DNA from: Tricholoma matsutake
Lineage: Eukaryota > Basidiomycota > Agaricomycetes > Agaricales > Tricholomataceae
Direction: 5' to 3'
Assembly: GCA_026075535.2 (NCBI GenBank)
Contig: AP026544.2
Location: forward strand, 5,890,001-5,954,000
DNA length: 64,000 bases
In this document: positions 19,778-31,687 of the stretch, piece after piece
Position numbering within the stretch: the stretch's first letter is position 1
Layout of the letters: every line of letters starts with the position of its first letter
The notes under the pieces: generated by a model
Databases searched by the model: none
Told to the model about the DNA's origin: nothing
The model's input: only the letters and a program-made list of their open reading frames with translations
Made by a program: the position numbers and the translations under genes

Positions 19778-22380
19778 CCAGCGATACTTTCCAGGCCGCC
19801 AATTGGGGTGGTTCTGAATGCACCGAGGATCCAACGTGCAGCAATGGACTGCACTTGGGCCAACGTTTTGATGACACCCTTGACGCGTGCGCCTTTGAAG
19901 TGCCAGAGTCTCAATCCGTACGTCATTATGGGCACGACGCATGAACGGTAGAGAAGGCGTTTCTGCATGGGAGTTAACCCTCTAACAGAATTGCCAAGCA
20001 TTCCCATTGCCCTCGCAGTGGTAAGGGCTTTGGTGGAGTAGAACCGTGTGTGCTCCTTGAAAGAGAGTTTGCGGTCGAAGAAGAAACCGAGGTACCTCCA
20101 GGTAACCTTGGGTTTGAGGGGGGTGTTGCCCGTGTAGGGGGCAAAGCCTAGATCGATAGGCAGGGGGGTGAACCTCCTCGCCCTTGAAAAGTGAAATATT
20201 TCGGACTTGTCATGTTCAAGGACAAGTCCGAGGGAAGTGAATGCCTGGAAGATCCAGCCATACGCGTTCTTAAGAAGGGGGAGGTTATCCTCCAGCTGTG
20301 GCGAGCGGGCGATGAGGGTGCCATCGTCCACATAGGACATGAGATCGACATCTCTGCCGACTTCGCTTCTTTTGAAGAGTTTCATGATCGGCGTCAGGTA
20401 TAACGCCGATAAGACAGGGGACAAGGCAGAGCCTTGTCCCACTCCCACATCGGCTGCAAAGGAGCCAGATGAGAAAGCGTTCCATTTGTAGGTCGTCTTG
20501 CAACCGACAAGGTATGAACGGAAGAAGTTCACTACTTGCGCAGGGAACCCCGACCAAGAGATGATCTCCAACAGAACTTGATGGTTCAAGGAGGGAAAGA
20601 ATTGAGCGATGTCGAAGGCGACAACACTCGTTTTGAGTCCCTTGGCCCACCCTGCTCTGACCAGGTGGGTAAGGTAAATACCTGCATCCTCAGTGGAACG
20701 CTGGGCGACGCCTCCAAACTGGTTTTGTTCGAAAGCCTCGTGAGCGACACCGTCGAACTGAAGCCGCCTTGACAGCATCTTTTCGACTAATTTGCCCAAA
20801 GTGTTCAGAAGCACAATGGGCCTGAACGACTTAGGGGTAGAGTAGTTGGGTTTCCCTGGTTTCGGGATAATTACCGACAGGGACTCCTTGAAATGCGCTG
20901 GCCAGTGGCCAGCAGTGATGCACGCCTCAGCAATGCGGGCGATGAGCCCTGCCACTTCTGGGTTGCTACACCAGTGTTTTAGGTGCGACCACGTAACATG
21001 ATCGGGACCTGGAGCGGAACGGGAAGAACACGCGTTGAGCGCCTCCTTCATTTCCGTGATGGAAAACGGGATCCAGGCCCTTTCAGGCACCGGATCAAGT
21101 TCCTCGAGTATGCTCAGATCGACTGCTCGATCAGATGCGGCGTTATAGGACCCATCAAGGGCAGCCCACAGAGAATCCAAATCGTTGCACGGTTCTCCCC
21201 GATAGGAGATAGCCTCGTACGATGGGAGGTTGCGTTGACGAGTCCAGGACATTAGATCCCAGGGTCGTCTGTTCATCGTAGCCACTTCCTGGATACGGTC
21301 ATCAAAAAAGTCACGCTTTGCGTGTCGCATGACTTTCCTATAGAGCTTCCAGTCCCCCTCATCACGAGAGGCTCTGTAAGCGTCCAGAGCACCACTGCAT
21401 TCGTCTGTCCACCAGCCTTTGGACGACTTGCCGAGGCGAGATTCCTTGGCATGGTTTTCCCATGCCTTGTTTAAGATCGTTGCTATCGCCGAAACGACTT
21501 CATCAATCTCTGCCGAGGTATTCCCGTGCCAATCTAGCCACGGAGTTAAAGCGGAGGAGACAGCATCCCGATAAGATGCTTCCTCCTCGGATCCTTTTTT
21601 GATGGACCACTTGGTAACCGGAACCAAAGATCCCGGGCCAGGCAGCACTAATGTCAGGGGGGCGTGGTCAGACGTTCCCCTGGCTTCAGGCACAATCTCA
21701 CAGTACAATACAAATCTGAGATCTGTAGGTACGAACATCAGGTCGATCACCGTGGGGTGAAAGCCCTGTTGAGGGGGGAAGTGGGTAGGGCCCTCCACTA
21801 CTGGTAGGGCTCTAGTCAGGCCTAATGCCGTAGCTGTTTCCACTAAGTGGTCAGCGTGAATTGAGTGCTCAGGCCCCTGGGGATCCCAGGAGGCATGCCT
21901 CACGTTGAAGTCGCCGCACATGAAGTGCAGGCGTGGAATCATCATGACGTTCTCGAATAGGAACGTGATGGCAGAGTGTTGGCTGTCCGAGTAGACGTTA
22001 GCGAGTAGCATGACGTCCTCCCCTATTCCCAATGAGAACAAGAGGATATCACGATTATCGATCAGGTCTCGTCTGAGACCTGGTCTTAAGTTGGCGATGC
22101 TGTTCGCGAAGTAGACAGCGACGCGTGGGGGGGAATCTATGCCCGAGGGGCGCACTAACGTTCCCCAGTTTGGGCTCATTGGTGCGCCTATAACTTCCTC
22201 CCCTTCCCTGTTGTGGGCAGAGGGGGCGTGTCTTATTAATCGCCAAGGCGGCTCTTGTATAAAAAGCAGATCATAATCCTCTACGAAGTCTGCCAGTATC
22301 GAGTCCATGTAACCCCAGTTTCTGTTTACATTTTGACTAAATACGCGTAGCTGGGGGGTAGATCTAAGTCTGTCCCTCAT
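19778..22380 (-). pseudogene. LINE ORF2 N-terminal part, copy E (endonuclease and RT)
   Basis: Residues 1 to about 867 from ATG 22380: complete endonuclease and RT with YVDD. All motifs are visible. The frame then runs by chance into the leader of F, giving an artificial C-terminus. The true continuation is 13313-12047. Confidence 0.92.
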
Positions 22381-24292
22381 TTACGTTCGGCCACCGCGTC
22401 CTGCGGGATGGTAAGTAGGAGGAGATCGAGAGTTGCGTCTCGAACTCACCTCGTCGTAGCGAGCCTTGATCCAGTCACGGTCAAAGCGATGTCGCCAGAA
22501 ATTGCATCGACGATCGTCGGATGCGTGGTTCTTCCGGCAGTTCAAGCACCTAGCCGGGTGAGGACAAGCTGCCCCCTCTGGGGTAGCTGGGATAGGAGGG
22601 TTCGCTTTGGCGTTTCCCTTACAGCACCCCGCTAGGGCACGATGGTGCTCCTTGCGGTGTGGGCCTGCACAGATCGGACACTTCGACTGTGGAGCTCTGC
22701 ATGCTGGGGTGGGGTGACCCCACTTCCAGCATCGTTGGCAGAGAGGCAGCCCAGGGTTCGCCCTGGCCGCCCTGACATAAGCGACGTAGCGTCCAAATTG
22801 GACGCCACGACCGATGAGAGCCTTGGCTCTTGCACCGCTGACTGAGTCAGCGATGTTAAGGTATACGGTGCACGTATCCGACATTTTCGAATCGCGTACT
22901 ACCCGAGGAGGGACTTGGAGCACTGTGAGGTCCGATATTCCGGACTTTCCCAAGTGTGCAATGACAACATCAGGCGTTAAGGCCTTGTCGTTAGCGATAA
23001 ACGGCACATCGACCAACTTGAGGTACGATGTGGAGGTGGGTAACGCTGCGTCTACTTGCAGTGCGTAAGGGAACGCTTTATGGGCGGCCTCCTTGAAACA
23101 ACGAAGATCCTCCTCAGAGGCGACGACGTCTGTGGCTACTGATATATTACCAGCGTGCATTGATGCGGATTGGGCCACCAGTTTGGAGTGGTGCAATCCG
23201 AGGGTGATCCGGACATGGTCCAGGAAGTCAGCTGGGTTCGTCTCCGCCCCAAGGGGGGGACGAACGTGGACAAGGACCTGTCGTCTCGACGGTCCATGTA
23301 CGGTAGGTGAAGGCTTGGACGCCTTCGGTTTAGATGGACCTACATGCTGCTGTATGTCAGCCAGCTTGTCGGTTGGAAGTTCAGGGAAGGCCTTGGCTAA
23401 ACGCACGAGGCCATCCATGGATGTGTTAGGTGGTCGCCCCCCAGGGAAGCGAGCAACCTGAGCGAAGGTCCCCCTGCCCGAAGGCCTGGTGGACCAGTTC
23501 ACGGGGGGAGGTGGTCCTCGACCCCATGATGTAGAGACGCCCCCTGTTGGGGGTTTTGGAAGAGGTCGAGCCCCTTTCGGGCCTCGAGTTCTCGTCGATT
23601 TGTGAGGGGGGGGGGCGTTGCCCATCCCATCCCTCCAGGTAGTCCACATTGGGATTGTCGGTGACTGTACCCGACCTAGGTCGTTTACTGCCCCCTGCGA
23701 TTCTATCTATTGCTCCCCGGAGCAGAGAGCTCCCCGAGTTGCGATCAATGCCAGCCTCGGCAGCTGCTACCAGCACCGAGCCCAGACGTTCTGCTATAAG
23801 CTGCCGGTCTTCAGCAGTGGGTCGTCGAGATCCCGTCCTGTTGAGGACAACACGGAATCCTTCAGCGTACTCTCCCAAGTCTTTGGCGAAGGTCTGGGGT
23901 CCACTCCAGTCGTCGCTAGCCATCTCCGTGTCTTGAATGACGTGGGTAGAGAGATTGTCGTCCACTTCATCAGCCCACGAAGCAGGTGTAGAAGGGGTAG
24001 CCGGAGGTGCAGGAGACGCAGTCGCATCCCTGGAAGATAACGCTGGCACGCTGAAACGCTGTGCTCGCGGAGTGACGATGCCCGCCCCATAGGGGGAGGG
24101 GGTTGGAGAGCCTCTTTGGGTCCTGTGAGGACCCACTGAGGGTGTATTCTGTGTGGATCTGCGGCTCGAAGAGAGCCGCAGGGAATCAATTGGATCGTCG
24201 CCAGGAGTTCTGGGCGTACCGGATCTAGAAGGTCTCCCCTCGTCCATCGCTTCACCCGATCTCCCCCCTTTTCTGGAGTATGATTCTGACAT
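22381..24292 (-). pseudogene. LINE ORF1 with single-base frameshift, copy E
   Basis: Type 2 ORF1 from ATG 24292 to the stop at 22383-22381, 1912 nt instead of 1911. The extra base is in a run of 10 G at 23606-23615 (PPP codons on the minus strand), where other copies have 9. The frame breaks after the segment YLEGWDGQRPPP. The rest of the protein, including the zinc knuckles, is open in the shifted frame. This is otherwise a close relative of copy F ORF1. Confidence 0.92.
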
Positions 24293-24419
24293 GCGCTGGT
24301 AAGACGCTGGTTATACCGGATCGCTAAGATCGAGGACGGATTGAGCTACAAAAGTAAGAAACGGTGTCGACGAAGTTTTTTGTGGCTGTGCACGTCACGG
24401 TAAGAAGACAAGAAGCGAC
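24293..24419 (-). promoter_or_regulatory. LINE 5' leader, copy E
   Basis: Type 2 leader, same layout as in copy C; ends at the E/D junction. Confidence 0.7.
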
Positions 24420-24420
24420 G

Positions 24421-24685
24421 CCAAGGCCTTCCCTGAGCTCCCAACCGATAAGCTAGCTGACATCCAGCAGCATGTCGGCCCATCCAGGCCCAAGGCTGCA
24501 AAGCCTTCGCCCACCGTCCACGGACCGTCGCGCAGACAGGTTCTTGTTCACGTTCGACCCCCCCTCGAGGAGGGGACGAACCCTGCTGACTTTCTGGACC
24601 ACGTCCGGACGACTTTAGGACTACACCACTCTAAGCTAGTGGCACAGTCTGCTTCCATGCATGCCGGGAATCTCTCGGTGTCCAC
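24421..24685 (+). pseudogene. LINE ORF1 middle part, copy D
   Basis: Residues about 305-390 with type 1 marker PPLEEGTNPADF, open throughout. Left end is the E junction, right end the N1 junction in ...NLSVST. Confidence 0.9.
24673..24685. repeat. Target-site duplication of N1, left
   Basis: TCTCGGTGTCCAC recurs at 26547-26559; a following T is ambiguous. Confidence 0.92.
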
Positions 24686-25125
24686 TTTTTTTTTTTTTTT
24701 GGGTCAACAATTTATAACGCGGGGCTCGATCGCAGTCCGCGGAGCAGGATACAAACTTGGGTACTACTATAACTACGCTTCCCCTCACCCATATCCTACC
24801 CAGGTCCTCGTTTTAGCCACTTTAGGCGGGCAGTGCCACAGACGTTGGCCTCTCAGCCAGGAAAGGCAATAATCTGGAGGGGGGGACCCCCTCCCGAAGC
24901 TAGCCATTAGATCGTCAGCTGGTGCGAAGCGGTCCCCCGGCCACATATCCAACCAAAGTCAGATCAGGCGCAGTGGTGTCAATTCACCGTAAATCCCCCC
25001 TTGCGGGAGGAATAACCGTCCGCATACTCCCAGCCAACGAGGATTGACCACCCCGGACGAACGAGGTGGACCATCACCGTGTCATGCACGAGTAACAGTA
25101 ATGTGGCAGCTGGTTGTTCACCTGG

Positions 25126-25572
25126 TTATTCACCGGAACCGCCGTAAGCAGGGGGCCAAAGCCCCCCTCGAGCAAATGCACTGCCAGCACATGCACTCGA
25201 TAGCAATTTCCCCCCCGCAGCGGGGAGAACGTAAAGGGTAGCGACATTTGTCACCAACCCGACAGCAGCCAGCGGACTGGCGGTGATGGGTGTGGAGCGG
25301 AATGCCCCACACAAGTAGCAGCACGGCCATCTGTGATGATGACGGCACTGTACTGGGAACGAGGGTTCCCCAGATTGGAGCTCTGCTAGAGCTGTTGGCA
25401 TCGCCACACAGGAAGCTGGAACAGCTGCCGGAGGTGTAGGATCATTGGAACGATCGTCTCTGGTTGTCCGCTTGGGCATCAGGAGCAAGTTAGTACTGGT
25501 ATATGATGCTAGTGATCGAAATACGCAGCGTGCAGTGTAAGCGAGGGCCTCCTGCCTAGCAAGAGAGTCCAC
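25126..25572 (-). pseudogene. N1 open frame, downstream part (148 codons)
   Basis: Open frame read DSLARQEALAY...RCVFRSL...MPKRTTRDD, then Ala/Pro-rich and a Cys/His patch QCRHHHRWPCCYLC. Compared with N3, it continues the frame of 25586-25768 after a 2-nt deletion before DLWAGEDL. N2 carries the same frame and the same deletion. No known domain was recognised; it may be a relic of a protein or chance open sequence. It contains a second copy of the VF...MPKR..RD block, so an internal duplication of about 75 nt is visible. Confidence 0.45.
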
Positions 25573-25585
25573 GTAGTCGTCAGGG

Positions 25586-25768
25586 TCAGGGAGGTCCTCC
25601 CCAGCCCACAGATCTCAAACTGCCTAGGGCAGCTGCTACCTCCAGTTCGTTCTGTGAGAACTGGGTGTCGTAGTCTTGGGCATCATCACCAACGATGTCA
25701 CCCGTAATCAAGGTGGGGTCGTGAAGGCCCCAGCGTGTGGTTTGGTCTCTGTTCAGCCGTTTGGGCAT
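25586..25768 (-). pseudogene. N1 open frame, upstream part (MPKR...ITGDI)
   Basis: A 60-codon frame starting MPKR, then WGLHDPTLITGDIVGDD and QDYDT, acidic. N3 has a homologous frame with MPKR, WGLHNPSLITGDI, QDYDT and EVATAL at 53657-53845. Many residues are kept although the copies differ clearly at DNA level. That hints at past selection on a protein. Function unknown. Confidence 0.5.
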
Positions 25769-26029
25769 TGAGAGTGAGTTAGCACAGGTAAATGACGATA
25801 ACAGTCAAAATACGTAGCGTAAGGTCGATAACAGATGGCCCCTTATCTCAGTTCCAGGTCCACCCGATACAGCCTCCAAACGCTCCGAGGGGGCGAACAG
25901 GCCGCGCATCCTGTTGCCTGGTGGGAGAAGATTGAACCCGGGTCATAACACCCTAAAAGAGTGAGCACCGGAGGTAGAGAGTTGGTGGTGAGTAGCGGCC
26001 ACCAGAGCGTCGACCTAGCTGTCAGGGGG

Positions 26030-26060
26030 CACCATCGCCTGGCCCCTTTTAACGATGGTG
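26030..26060 (-). other. Conserved 31-nt hairpin in N1
   Basis: In element orientation, arm CACCATCG pairs fully with CGATGGTG around a 15-nt loop containing AAAAGGGGCC. Same length and loop in N2 (47325-47355), N3 (53366-53396) and the unassigned block (63410-63440). Confidence 0.65.
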
Positions 26061-26546
26061 TATTCCAACGGGTAGTCAGTGTAGCATGTCTCTAGTAATA
26101 GAAACTCACAGAGCATGGAGGCTGGGAGCCTCCCAGACGGCCAGCAGTCCAGTAAGAACGTCCTTCCCCCTAAGCCAGACCTCCCCCAGCTAAACAAGCG
26201 CTTCTACTTGGGCGAGCATTGAAGCAGGCATCCCACACCCGCTCTAAGCCCCCATAGGGACCCAGACTACTCTTTCATAGACATCACTCACCTAGCCAGG
26301 ATCCTCGAAGCCAAGGGGAACAAGACAGATAGCAGTCACTGTTGGAAACAATGACCGAGACATCCCCGGAGATCGGATGGACGGATCTCTTAGCAAATCA
26401 GGGCAAGCCTGGAGACGCCGAGAGCGTTCGTGATGGCGAAATCCGATCGAAAATCGGACAAAAATTGAAGTGTCGACGTCGCGTGCAACATTGAGCAGAG
26501 GTGTTTACCACTATTTATGGTGGTTGTAACAAGTCAAGGAGCGACG

Positions 26547-27310
26547 TCTCGGTGTCCACTGACGTAGTGGCCTCAGACGAGGACCTACGATGCTTCAAGG
26601 AGGCGGCCCACAAGGCCTTCCCCTATGCGCTCCAAATCGATGCAGCGCTACCGACGTCCACGTCCTACCTCAAGTTGGTAGACGTGCCCTACATCGCAAA
26701 CGACAAGGCGATTACGCCCGATGTCGTCATAGCTCACCTGGGGAAGTCAGGCATATCTGACCTCACCGTGCTGCAGGTCCCCCCCCGGGTCGTCCGTGAT
26801 TCGAGAATGTCGGACACGTGCACCGTTTACCTCAATGTCGCTGACTCTGTCAGCGGCGCACGAGCGAAAGCTCTTATCGGACGTGGTGTCCAGTTTGGAC
26901 GATACGTTGCCTACATTAGGGCAGCCAGGGCGAATCCTGGACTCCCACTATGTCAACGGTGCTGGAAGTGGGGTCACCCCACCCCAGCATGCAGAGCTCC
27001 ACAATTGAAGTGCCCGATATGTGCAGGCCCACACCGTAAGGAGCACCATCGTGCCCTAGCGGGGTGCTGTAAGGGAAACGCCAAGGCGAACCCTCCCATC
27101 CCAGCTACCCCAGAGGGGGTAGCATGTCCTCACCCGGCCAGGTGCTTGAACTGCCGGAAGAACCACGCATCCGACGATCGTCGATGCAATTTTTGGCGAC
27201 ACCGCTTTGACCGTGACTGGATCAAGGCTCGCTACGACGAGGTGAGTGCGAGACGTAACTCCCGCCCCCCCCCTACTTACCATCCCGCAGGACGCGGTGG
27301 CCGAACGTAA
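26547..27310 (+). pseudogene. LINE ORF1 C-terminal part, copy D
   Basis: Residues about 387-640, with the zinc knuckles (CQRCWKWGHPTPAC, CPICAGPH, CLNCRKNH), to TAA 27308-27310. Open throughout. Joined with 10588-11507 and 24434-24685 it gives an unbroken 640-residue ORF1. Confidence 0.92.
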
Positions 27311-30300
27311 ATGAGGGACAGACTTAGATCTACCCCACAGTTATGTATATTTAGTCAAAATGTAAATCGAAATTGGGGTTACATGGACTCGATGCTGGCA
27401 GATTTCGTAGATGATTACGATTTGCTTTTTATCCAAGAGCCGCCCTGGCGACTGATAAGACACGCCCCGTCTGCCCACAACAGGGAAGGGGAGGAAGTTA
27501 TAGGCGCACCGATGAGCCCAAACTGGGGAACGTTAGTGCGCCCCTCGGGTATTGATTCCCCTCCACGTGTTGCTGTCTACTTTGCAAACAGCATCGCTAA
27601 TCTAAGACCGGGTCTCAGACGAGATCTGATCGACGATCGTGACATCCTTCTGTTCTCATCGGGAATAGGTGAGGACGTCATGCTATTTGCTAACATATAC
27701 TCGGATAGCCAACACTCCGCCATCACGCTCCTATTCGAGAACGTCATGACGATCCCACGCTTACACTTCATGTGCGGCGATTTCAACGTGAGGCATGCAT
27801 CCTGGGATCCCCAGGGGCCTGAGCATTCGATTCATGCTGACCACCTAGTGGAAACAGCTACGGCACTAGGCCTGACTAGAGCCCTACCAGTAGTGGAGGG
27901 CCCTACCCACTTCCCCCCTCAACAGGGCTTTCACCCGACGGTGATCGACCTGATGTTTGTACCCACAGATCTTAGATTTGTATTGTACTGCGAGATCATA
28001 CCTGAAGCCAGAGGAACGTCTGACCACGCTCCTCTGACGTTAGTGCTGCCTGGCCCGGGATCTCTGGTCCCGGTTACCAAGTGGTCCATCAAAAAAGGAT
28101 CCGAGGAGGAAGCATCATATCGTGATGCTGTCTCCTCCGCTCTAATTCCGTGGCTTAACTGGCACGGAGAAACTTCAGCAGAAATCGATGATGTCGTCTC
28201 GGCGATATCAACGATTTTAAACAAGGCATGGGAAAACCATGCCAAGGAATCTCGCCTCGGCAAGTCGTCCAAAGGCTGGTGGACTGACGAATGCAGTGGT
28301 GCCTTAGACGCTTACAGAGCCTCTCGCGATGAGGAGGACTGGAAGTTTTATAGGAAAATCATGCGACATGCGAAGCGTGACTTTTTTGACGACCGTATCC
28401 AAGAAGTGGCTACGATGAACAGGCGACCCTGGGACGTGATGTCCTGGACTCGTCAACGCAACCTCCCATCGTATGAGGCTATCTCCTACCGGGGAGAACC
28501 CTGCAACGATCTGGACTCTCTGTGGGCTGCCCTTGATGGGTCCTATAACGCGGCCTCAGATTGAGTAGTCGACCTGAGCATTCTTGATGAACTCGACCCT
28601 GTGGCTGAAAGGGCCTGGATCCCGTTCTCCGTCATGGAAATGAAAGAAGCGCTAAACGCGTGTTCTTCCCGCTCCGCTCCAGGTCCCGATCATGTTACGT
28701 GGTCGCACCTAAAACACTGGTGTAGCAACCCAGAAGTGGCAGGGCTCATCGCCCGCATTGCTGAGGCGTGCATCACCGCTGGCCACTGGCCAGACCACTT
28801 CAAGGAGTCCCTGTCGGTTATCATCCCAAAGCCAGGGAAACCTAATTACTCTACCCCTAAGTCGTTCAGGCCCATTGTGCTCCTGAACACTCTGGGCAAA
28901 CTGGTCGAAAAGATGTTGTCAAGGCGACTTCAATTCGACGGAGTCGCACACGAGGCGTTCGATCAAAACCAGTTCGGAGGCGTCGCCCAGCGTTCCACTG
29001 AGGATGCAGGTATCTACCTTACCCACCTGGTCAGAGCAGGATGGGCTAAGGGACTCAAAACGAGCATTGTCGCTTTCGACATCGCTCAATTCTTCCCCTC
29101 CTTGAACCACCAAGTTCTGTTGGAGATCATTTCTCGGTCGGGGTTCCCTGCGCAAGTAGTGAATTTCTTCCATTCATATCTTGTCGGTCGCAAAACGACC
29201 TACAAATGGAACGCCTTCTCATCTGGCTCCTTTGCAGCAGATGTGGGGGTGGGGCAGGGCTCTGCTCTGTCCCCAGTCTTATCGGCGTTATACCTGACGC
29301 CCATCATGAAGCTCTTCAGAAGAAGCGAAATCGGCAGAGATGTCGATCTCATGTCCTACGTGGACGATGGTACCCTCATCGCCCGCTCTCCACAGTTGGA
29401 GGATAATCTCCCCCTGCTTAAGAAAGCGTATGGCTGGATTTTCCAGGCATTCACCTCCCTCGGTCTTGTCCTGGAACATGACAAGTCTGAAGTCTTCCAC
29501 TTCTCAAGGGCAAGGAGATTCACTCCCCTGCCCATCGATCTCGGCTTTGCCCCATACACGGGCAACACCCCTCTCAAGCCCAAGGCTACCTGGAGGTACC
29601 TTGGCTTCTTTTTCGACCGCAAACTCTCCTTCAAAGAGCACACGCGGTTCTACTCCACCAAAGCCCTCACTACGGCGAGGGCGATGGGAATGCTCGGCAA
29701 CTCGGTCAGAGGGTTAACCCCTATGCAGAAGCGCCTCTTATACTGTTCGTGCGTTGTGCCTATCATGACATACGGACTCAGGCTCTGGCACTTCAAAGGC
29801 GCTCGCGTCAAAGGTGTCATCACAGTCCATCGCTGCTCGCTGGATCCTCGGAGCCTTCAGAACCACCCCAATTGGTGGCCTGGAAAGTATCGCTGGACTG
29901 CTGCCTATGCAGCTGTTACTGCGTCGCTTAGTCGACAGAGGGGTGTTTAGAACCCCTCTATTGGCTCCTTCACACCCCCTAAGAGCGATCTTGGGGCCCA
30001 ATCACGTCGGAACTACCCACTCTCATGAGCTAGGACTCTGGGGAGGGAACGTACTCGACACACTCAACCTGCAGGGCCCATCTGTCGCTTCGGCTGCAGC
30101 TCTGGCCCTCGTACCAGGCGATGAATTCGACCCCTTTGGGGAAGAAAACACACCTGGGAACAGAGTGAAGGATTTATTCCCCACTCGTTTCTTCTCTCAT
30201 CGCCTCACCTCTAAGGAGGATGGAGCGAGGAATTCTTACAGAAGTGACCTCGACAAAGCCTGGGCTTCGGCCCAGGTGGAGGATGACACTCTCGTCATTG

Positions 30301-31163
30301 CAGTGGACGCCTCAGTGCCCACAGATGCCAAATTTCAGGCTGTCGCCTGCGCTCTTGTCTTCGGACAGGGAGAACAGATCGATCGCGTTGTCTCTGCTTC
30401 TGGGAGGAGAACCCCCCCAGAAGTCGAACTCTTCGCTCTCCAATTGGGCATCTCGGCTGCGTGCAGCAGAGGTTGCAAAAAATTGGTGATATTCTCGGAT
30501 TCGACTATGGGCATTGAGTCCCTAGTCGATCCTAAGCCACGCTCTGGGCAAATCTTTGCCTTGGACGCTTGTCGCTCTCTTCGTCCCTGGTTAGCGGGAG
30601 ACGAGGAGAGAAATGTAACATTCTGGCACGTCCCCTCGAAGTTCGAGTGGAACGTTCACAAGATGGCTCACGATGTAGCTACATCTACCAAGATCTCCGT
30701 GGGCAGACACCCGCGGACGTCTTTAGATTACCTTAGAAATCAGGTCGAAAAGGCCGTTTGTAAGGACTGGCACACCCGGTTCGCAGATCCTGCGTACCGG
30801 GGACGACACTTCTACCAACTCAAGGGAGTCGGTGGAAAACCGGTATTACCCTCGACTCACAAAGGTGGGCCCTGGCTGAAAGTTATGGGGAGCAACACTA
30901 CGTTGACTTCCCGCTCAACTCGCATGATCACTGGCCATGCTCCTATAGGGGAGTATCGTCAACGTCTATCCCTCGACGGGGAATACCAATGTTGGTGCCT
31001 GGGCCCCGAGATACAAACTCGAGACCACTTATTACGCGTCTGCCCCAAGGTGGATCGCAAAGAAACTCGTGCAAGCCCCAACTCCGTCGAAGGCTTCCAA
31101 GAATTCATGGACAATAATCCTGCACTAGGATCGTTCAACTCACTTGCGTGGGATCCAGGATAG
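27311..31163 (+). pseudogene. LINE ORF2 with one stop and one 17-nt deletion, copy D
   Basis: ATG 27311 directly follows the ORF1 stop. Endonuclease motifs (QEPPW, GDFN, TSDH) are present. A TGA at 28562-28564 replaces a CGA in the linker before the RT. The RT motifs AFDIAQFF, GQGSALSP and YVDD follow in frame. At about 29821 a 17-nt deletion shifts the frame in the segment VKGVIKTLAQVQ. The RNase H and C-terminal part are open in the new frame to 31163. Total 3853 nt, exactly 17 short of full length. Confidence 0.94.
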
Positions 31164-31687
31164 GTTGTGCGCGCAGGGCGTATGACCCCCGTCTGGTTCT
31201 GGCTAGTGTTATCGGTATGTCGGGGTGGCCGTAGGGCACCAGACGAGTCCGTTAACCCTCATAAAGGGGGCCCACCCGTGTTCAGGAGCGACTGTCAGGG
31301 AGGGGGGACACAAAACTAGATACTGGTTCGGGGAGGCGTCTGAGCGCTTCCAGATCCACTGTCGGTTGTGCGTTACGGCTTTGATGCCGACTACGCCTTC
31401 CTTTCCGAGCTGAGAGGCTCACGTCGGGGCGGCAGTTTCCCCTAAATCTTGCACTCATACCCGTAGGGATTCGGGGAACACGGCATCGTCAAGCTCGGGT
31501 TGTCGGTACGCCACCACTGGCAAGTCCGTTTACTCAATAAAGGGGGCCCCCTTAGTAGTCATCGCAGTTATCCAGGTGGTTGGTGCGAAGATTAGCAGGA
31601 GGAGGACTTGGGCTGGGCGTAGTGTACTTCCTTTGTATGTCTCTACCGCGGACTGCGATTGGGCGCCGCGTTATAAACTTTTGACCC
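31164..31687 (+). other. LINE 3' UTR, copy D
   Basis: Non-coding tail with paired repeats, followed by A run 31688-31706. No gene seen. Confidence 0.9.

Larger units (their letters stand above)
11508..24419 (-). mobile_element. LINE copy E (type 2), split by F
   Basis: Minus-strand element in two pieces, 11508-13323 and 19778-24419, net about 6.46 kb. Poly(T) is 11508-11524. A 14-bp TSD places it in ORF1 of copy D. ORF2 is intact once F is removed; ORF1 has one single-base frameshift in a G run. Confidence 0.94.
24686..26546 (-). mobile_element. Non-autonomous retroelement N1, complete (about 1.86 kb)
   Basis: A minus-strand element with poly(T) 24686-24700 and a 13-bp TSD in ORF1 of copy D. 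It encodes no endonuclease or RT. Its 3' terminal ~43 nt (CCGCGGACTGCGATCG...CGTTATAAA...GACCC) and 5' terminal ~20 nt (CGCTCCTTGACTTGTTAC) closely match the LINE ends. This suggests it is copied by LINE ORF2. The interior is unrelated to ORF1 or ORF2 as far as I can read, and holds broken small frames and a conserved hairpin. N2 and N3 are further copies. Family not recognised. Confidence 0.88.

Noticed and set aside
19609..22380. A 923-residue frame starting like ORF2 and ending in unrelated residues
   Set aside because: It is copy E ORF2 running across the F junction into the F leader; the ending is not a real protein.
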